Below, in pieces: positions 59,181 through 64,000 of a DNA stretch of 64,000 nucleotides. The notes below the pieces were generated by a model. That model saw nothing but the letters and a program-made list of their open reading frames with translations. It did not search any database and had not been told where the DNA came from. Every line of letters starts with the position of its first letter. Positions within the stretch are counted from its first letter, which is position 1. Both the position numbers and the translations under genes were made by a program. Source of the DNA: Brassica napus (taxonomy: Eukaryota > Streptophyta > Magnoliopsida > Brassicales > Brassicaceae). The DNA is taken from assembly GCF_020379485.1 (NCBI RefSeq), contig NW_026014868.1:40001-104000 (forward strand), read 5' to 3'.

Positions 59181-61985
59181 ATGGCAGGAGATCAGAACGG
59201 AAAGCTCACTAAGGAAGAAAGGCTGTTACTTAAATCTATGAATGCTCATCTGCAGCAGATGATGGATAACAACATGGGTGAATTTCAAAAGGAGCTTAGA
59301 CAAAAGTTTCTGCAGCAAACTGATGATCTTAGGCAGAAAAATAAAAAGAGAATGGACAGTCAAAAGCTTGAGCCAAGATCACCCGATTCTGTTCAAAACA
59401 AGTCAAGCAAGCATAAGTGGTATAAGGAAGAGGAAGCAGGACGTGGACAACAGTCTTACAAACCGACAGGCCACACTTCGAGCAGACCACATCAAGCTTC
59501 TCGCACTCCTAAATCAAATATTCATTCTTCTTACAATCAAATTGTCACTAAGCCTCAACTTTATGTTTTTACAGGGGAAGGTGATTATTTAAAGTGGGAA
59601 AGAACAATGGAGAAGTGGCTTTGCTACAGCAAAATCCTGAAGAGAGAAGCATTGGCTTATGTGATGTCTCAGCTCAAAGGAAACGTTTTTAAGTGGTTGT
59701 TGCAAGAAGAAGATGATCGCAGGTACTACAAGGAACCAGCTATCACCACTTGGGAAGATCTGAAGTTGCTACTAAGGAAGAAGTATGCATCCAAAGGCCA
59801 CACTTCTCTGAAATCTCCAAAGAAGAAAGTCATATCCGCAACAGACTTCAAAAGTGAAAAATCAGAAACCAAGATGGCTGATTATGAGAAAGAAATCAGC
59901 AGCCTTGTTAAGGAGATTCTTAAGACCAGCAAGCACTTGGACAAGCAGAAGAAGCTCCCAAAGAATCAAGAACCAGTTGCTACTGTCTCAGAACTCAATG
60001 ATGCAGAACCAGACTCAGCTGCCCCAATTCAAGAAGCTCAAACCAAAACATCTATGGGAAAAGGAAAGTTTGAGAAAGAACAAGAGTTTTCTCTGTTCTT
60101 ACCTCACTCTGAATCTAATTTTGATAATTCCTTTGATGAACTAACTTGTCTTGAACCGGTGCAACCGAGTAGAATTGTTTCAGTGTCACAGGTTGCAAAA
60201 GAAGACTCAGCAGAAAAAGAACCAGAGAGTACAACACAAGAGGAACAACAGAAAAACTTGCAGACAGAATCAGCTCATGAATCTTTGTCTTATGATCTGC
60301 AAGAGCACTGTAAGGAGTTTAATATGGTTGCTTCTGTGCCTAGAATGTTTGTTAAAGTGAGTACTGAAGACATAAAACGTTTTGGTCTTGATAAAGTAAA
60401 AGATTTTTGTGTTTCAAATTCTGTTTTTGATAACATGTTTAAATCTTTTAAAGAACTTAAACCAGAAATCATCTTTGATCAAAAACGTTTTCAAAATCAA
60501 AATAATAACATTTCTGGTCATATTCTGAGTTTTGATCATTTTCTGAAACATGGGAAAAGTTTTGATCATTTTGAAAAGGTTTTAGAGCTTGAATTGAAAC
60601 AATCTGATTTCTGTTTGAAACCTTGTGATTCATTTGTTAGAACTGAAGAAAGAAGTTTTGTTACGAACTTCCATGTGCATAAACTGATCCTTGATAATTC
60701 TTTTGTTTCTGCTTATGAATTGAATGAACCTAAGAAGTTGCAGGAACCGAAATTGCATAAATCTGATTTTAGATTTAAATTTGTGAAATCTGCAAAGTTC
60801 TCTAAGTTTGAGCTTGATAATGATTCTAAACATGTAGGTTGGTTCTTTGATGATATTCTAGTGTATAACACTTTCTTTGATAAACCTGCTGCACAATTGA
60901 AACTAGATATCACTGATTCTGAATGTGTGAACTTGAACCTTAATGATATTTGGGTCTACAATACTTCCTTTGATATGATAACACACTTGACTTGTCCAAA
61001 AAGAGCTGAGAAGTGTACAGGTAAAAAGAGGGGCTATACTGATGAGTCCTTGGCTAAGCTGGAGATGCAACAATCAAATCTTGGAAGCTGTCTAGCCGCC
61101 AACTCTGACATAGGAGCAGTCCGAGGATCATATCTCAGCAACCAGAAGGAATTAAGCAACAAACTCAACTGCAATGGAAACTACACTCATCAGGGTCTCA
61201 CGTCGAACTGGAATCATGTCCAAAGCTTCTCAAATGAAAGAGTTATGGGTTCTACAAGACGGGTGATTCTGTGTTTGCTTTGTCTGAACTTTTCTGAGTT
61301 CAGAACATCTCAATCCTATCTATGGCGACCAGGTGAGCATGCTAAGGTAACTAATCATGTTTTCAAGAGTTCTTTTATTGATTACACAGATATGATGCAC
61401 TTGTTTTTGCCAAAAGAGTCATGTGCAGAATATATGGAAGCTTTGAAGCATACCAAGGGAAAGAACAAGCGTGAGGAAGACAAACGTTTCAAGCCGCCTG
61501 ATCTAAGCCAGGAGAGACATCAGGACGTCACTTGCTTCATCCTCATCAAAGAAGCACCTCCAGATGCAGCATACAAGCCAAAACCGAGAAAATACAACTT
61601 TGGGATAAGACTCTTACTCTATGATGATTTTGCTTGTGTTAACTTGTCTTGTTTCAATGTATCAGGTCTAAGTAATGCCTCAGGAGTGAGGAAAGCCAAA
61701 TGGATCAGTCCCTTCTACCTAATAGAACCAGTCAGCGACAATGCCTATCAAAGAGGCTTGCAAGGTAACACAGATTTGAGGACAAATCTTTTTGAAGTGG
61801 GAGGGGATGATATGATCATGGAAAGCACCAAGGACTGGAAGCATGAACCTGAACCTGAAGAGCTTGTAGCTGAGGATGCAACCTTGAAGAACATTTGGAA
61901 ACAAGAAGAATACATTAGTCTTGGCCGAAGCTTGATCATCCAAGACACCTTAACCATCATTCAAGCTACTCCACCTTCAAGCTGA
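59181..61985 (+). CDS. Gag-like protein of element F, C-terminus encoded in the 3' LTR
   Basis: The frame is open from 59070, but the first ATG is 59181 (MAGDQNGKLTKEERLLLK), giving 934 codons. A basic, coiled-coil-like N-terminus (LQQMMDNNMGEFQKELRQK) is followed by a gag domain at residues about 127-215 (YVFTGEGDYLKWERTMEKW, ALAYVMSQLKGNVFKWLL, ITTWEDLKLLLRKKYASKG). An acidic Glu/Gln-rich linker and a long Phe/Asp/Lys-rich region with repeated FDHF, FDDILVYNT and LNDIWVYNT motifs follow. Unlike element C, I find no CCHC zinc knuckle. The frame crosses the polypurine tract (GGDDMIM) and adds 59 residues from the LTR. It has no stop or frameshift, so it is likely expressible, with enzymes supplied in trans. 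Confidence 0.8.
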   Translation: MAGDQNGKLTKEERLLLKSMNAHLQQMMDNNMGEFQKELRQKFLQQTDDLRQKNKKRMDSQKLEPRSPDSVQNKSSKHKWYKEEEAGRGQQSYKPTGHTSSRPHQASRTPKSNIHSSYNQIVTKPQLYVFTGEGDYLKWERTMEKWLCYSKILKREALAYVMSQLKGNVFKWLLQEEDDRRYYKEPAITTWEDLKLLLRKKYASKGHTSLKSPKKKVISATDFKSEKSETKMADYEKEISSLVKEILKTSKHLDKQKKLPKNQEPVATVSELNDAEPDSAAPIQEAQTKTSMGKGKFEKEQEFSLFLPHSESNFDNSFDELTCLEPVQPSRIVSVSQVAKEDSAEKEPESTTQEEQQKNLQTESAHESLSYDLQEHCKEFNMVASVPRMFVKVSTEDIKRFGLDKVKDFCVSNSVFDNMFKSFKELKPEIIFDQKRFQNQNNNISGHILSFDHFLKHGKSFDHFEKVLELELKQSDFCLKPCDSFVRTEERSFVTNFHVHKLILDNSFVSAYELNEPKKLQEPKLHKSDFRFKFVKSAKFSKFELDNDSKHVGWFFDDILVYNTFFDKPAAQLKLDITDSECVNLNLNDIWVYNTSFDMITHLTCPKRAEKCTGKKRGYTDESLAKLEMQQSNLGSCLAANSDIGAVRGSYLSNQKELSNKLNCNGNYTHQGLTSNWNHVQSFSNERVMGSTRRVILCLLCLNFSEFRTSQSYLWRPGEHAKVTNHVFKSSFIDYTDMMHLFLPKESCAEYMEALKHTKGKNKREEDKRFKPPDLSQERHQDVTCFILIKEAPPDAAYKPKPRKYNFGIRLLLYDDFACVNLSCFNVSGLSNASGVRKAKWISPFYLIEPVSDNAYQRGLQGNTDLRTNLFEVGGDDMIMESTKDWKHEPEPEELVAEDATLKNIWKQEEYISLGRSLIIQDTLTIIQATPPSS
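61795..61807 (+). other. Polypurine tract of element F
   Basis: AAGTGGGAGGGGA directly before the 3' LTR, inside the gag frame. Confidence 0.88.
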
Positions 61986-62613
61986 TCATCATCTAGGCAA
62001 GTAGCTTGTGTGTGCTCTTTTCCTAACCTTTGGTTTTGTCCCACTGGGTTTTCCAAAGGAAGGTTTTTAACGAGGCCACAAGTCTACTTCTCCTATCTCC
62101 TAGATGATTGATCTTGGTCTGTCCACATGAAGACCTTATCTTATATTTTAAGCTATGCTTTTATGTTATTTAGTTTTCGAAACTCTTTTAAAATTTGAAT
62201 AAGTCTTAGTCTTGTTTTAGATTACCAAGGGAGCCTGTTCCCTTTAATGAATTCGAGAAGTGGAGCCTGTTCCAGCCTTCTCTATATAAGCTTGTAGCCA
62301 TCTTCTTTTATCAGGAAGCAATCTTTTATCAAAACCTTTTGGTTCTTTTCTCTCTTGTCGTGAGTGAGTGTCTGGTGTGTAATATCCAGTCTGTTGGTGT
62401 GTAATATCCAACGCCCAAGGGCTTTAGAGAGGTGTGTCATATCCGATCTAAGCCTAGGAGTATCAAGAAGCCTTTCCGCAGCCTCTTGTGTCACCATTCG
62501 ATCCACATACCTTGAGAAGCTTGAGTCTTTTGATTCGTTTCTGCAAGGATTATCCCATCTGTTCCAGAGCATCATCCTAGGATCTCATCAAGCATCATCC
62601 TAGGATCTCATCA
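61808..62613 (+). repeat. 3' LTR of element F with 23-bp terminal duplication
   Basis: It is identical by eye to the 5' LTR up to 62590. Then AGCATCATCCTAGGATCTCA plus TCA (62591-62613) repeats the last 23 bp before the TSD ATTGG. Confidence 0.92.
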
Positions 62614-64000
62614 ATTGGGCAAGTCCGAAATTTCCATGGCCTAGCCATCTTCTATAGGCGGTTTGTCAAGGACTTCAGCACCATTGCTGCTCCCATGACC
62701 TCAGTGATCAAGAAAAATGTATCCTTTGTTTGGGGCCCTGCCCAAGAGGAGTCTTTCAATAAGCTTAAATATAGTTTAACTCATGCACCCGTTCTTACAC
62801 TCCCTGATTTTAATAAAACTTTTGAGATTGAGTGTGATGCATCAGGTACAGGCATTGGAGCTGTCCTCACTCAAGGGGGCCGACCAGTGGCATTCTTTAG
62901 TGAGAAACTGAGTGGAGCTGCCCTCAACTACCCAACCTATGACAAAGAGCTATACGCTCTAGTAAGGTCCCTTGAAACTTGGCAGCATTACCTTTTGTCT
63001 AAGGAATTTGTTATTCATACAGATCATGGAACACTTAAGCACTTGAGGGGACAGACCACACTCAAAAAGAGGCACGCCAGATGGCTCGATTTTGTGGAGA
63101 CCTTTCCCTATGTGATCAAGTACAAGAAGGGCAAGGACAATGTGGTGGCCGATGCACTGTCCCGGAGACACACTCTCATTGTGACCATGGAGGCCAAGAT
63201 CATGGGTTTCGAACATATTAAAGAATCTTATGCCACTGATCTTGATTTTAATGAAGTTTTCAGGAACACTGAGAAGGGGGCTTTCGGGCCATACTATCAG
63301 CATGAGGGGTTCCTGTTCAAGGGAAAGAGGTTGTGCATTCCCAAAGGAGCCATGAGGGAACTGCTGGTTCGGGAGGCCCATGGTGGCGGCCTCATGGGAC
63401 ATTTTGGTCGGGACAACACCTTGAGTGTCCTAACTGAACATTTCTTTTGGCCAAGCATGAAGAGGGATGTGGAGAGAATATGCGCCAAGTGCACTACTTG
63501 CCTTAAAACCAAGTCCAGGTCACATCCTTACGGTTTACAAATGCCATTGCTGATTCCTAACCACCCTTGGGTAGACATTTCTATGGACTTTGTGCTGGGT
63601 TTACCCAAGATAAACCACAAGGATTCCATTTTTGTAGTGGTAGACAGGTTCTCCAAGATGGCCCATTTCATAGCCTGTAACACCACTAATGATGCCACTC
63701 AGACCGCCGACCTATTCTTCAAAGAAGTGGTTCGACTACATGGTGTTCCTCGAACCATTGTGTCTGACCGTGATGCCAAGTTCCTCAGCCATTTCTGGAG
63801 GACACTATGGGGAAAGTTCAGAACCAAGCTACTATTCTCGACCACTTGCCATCCCCAGACCGACGGCCAGACTGAGGTAGTAAACCGTACACTCTCTCAA
63901 CTGTTGAGAGCTACGGTTGGTAAGAATTTAAGAAATTGGTTGTCTTGTTTGCCTTTTGTTGAGTTTGCTTATAACCATGCTAGGCACTCTACTACTAACC
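62614..64000 (+). pseudogene. RNase H and integrase of element E, second part, runs off window
   Basis: From 62614 the frame of element E continues without a stop to the window end. It starts with [20 protein letters not shown]. RNase H blocks are [30 protein letters not shown] and VVADALSRR. The integrase zinc finger is [15 protein letters not shown] with CAKCTTCLK. The catalytic core is [18 protein letters not shown] and [15 protein letters not shown] with the Glu (about 63860). All catalytic residues I can check are present. Separation from RT by element F makes this part untranslatable as gag-pol. The Arg codon at FYRR and the Cys-Asn after HFIA are intact here, unlike in element D. Confidence 0.9.

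Larger units (their letters stand above)
57868..62613 (+). mobile_element. Element F: intact-looking gag-only LTR retrotransposon nested in element E
   Basis: The LTRs are 57868-58650 and 61808-62613. The TSD is ATTGG (57863-57867, 62614-62618). A perfect primer site and polypurine tract are present. It has one long uninterrupted ORF with a gag domain and no protease, RT or integrase. By eye the 783-bp LTRs show no substitution; the only difference is a 23-bp duplication at the right end. Removing F and one TSD copy restores the element E frame exactly. It is a non-autonomous element of the TR-GAG or noaCRM kind, probably the youngest insertion in the window. Confidence 0.93.
53708..64000 (+). 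mobile_element. Element E: CRM-type chromovirus with nested element F, right end outside window
   Basis: The 5' LTR is 53708-54792, the primer site 54796-54807, a leader, then gag-pol from about 55259. It is interrupted at 57867 by element F and resumes at 62614 to the window end inside integrase. The left flank CCAAG (53703-53707) is probably the TSD. The protein is very close to element D but mostly open: I see only a frameshift near the gag start and a 7-bp insertion near 57800. The 3' LTR is not in the window. Confidence 0.9.

Noticed and set aside
59150..59181. Confirmed intron 3' splice site upstream of F gag
   Set aside because: TCTCAG/GT is suggestive, but no donor can be chosen and the upstream frame encodes nothing recognisable.

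Overview
The window is a nest of plant LTR retrotransposons set in and around a complex satellite array. No host gene, rRNA or tRNA gene was found. Ty3/gypsy gag and pol remains, initiator-Met-tRNA primer sites (TGGTATCAGAGC), 5-bp target-site duplications (TSDs) and elements nested in one another all point to heterochromatin of a flowering plant. CRM-type chromovirus features (gag-pol running through the polypurine tract into the 3' LTR, plus gag-only relatives built the same way) suggest a pericentromeric or centromeric position. Brassicaceae is a guess from general resemblance and is not demonstrated.

Layout. 1-9684: element A, minus strand, long LTRs (about 2.9 kb), eroded interior holding a solo LTR of family B (3421-5123). 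9685-10074: piece of a CRM-like LTR (C'). 10075-20713: satellite, interrupted by solo LTR G (12543-15454), a second C' LTR piece (17663-18321) and solo LTR H (18879-19867). 20714-27594: broken A-type LTR split by the recent gag-only element C (21903-27051). 27595-29420: satellite in reverse orientation. 29421-34233: satellite in forward orientation. 34234-48332: element B, a Tekay/Del-like chromovirus, whose 3' LTR is split by element D (41164-47728), a degenerate CRM-type element. 48341-53707: satellite. 53708-64000: element E, a CRM-type gag-pol element in plus orientation running off the window, split in its reverse transcriptase region by the intact-looking gag-only element F (57868-62613).

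The satellite totals about 18 kb. It has a 31-bp basic unit (with a 10-bp subrepeat), a higher-order unit of about 210-255 bp closed by a linker carrying a 12-bp palindrome GCCCACGTGGGC, and still larger repeats of about 1.4 and 1.65-1.7 kb. It starts directly inside the C' LTR at both C' copies, at the place where related element C has the LTR-encoded tail of its gag ORF. The minus-strand frame stays open from the satellite into that tail. My main hypothesis is that this satellite grew from an LTR-encoded protein tail of a CRM-like non-autonomous retrotransposon.

Relative order of events: satellite first, then A-type LTR, G, H, B and E into it; then C into the A-type LTR, D into B, and F into E. 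F and C look youngest, judged by near-identical LTRs and intact TSDs.
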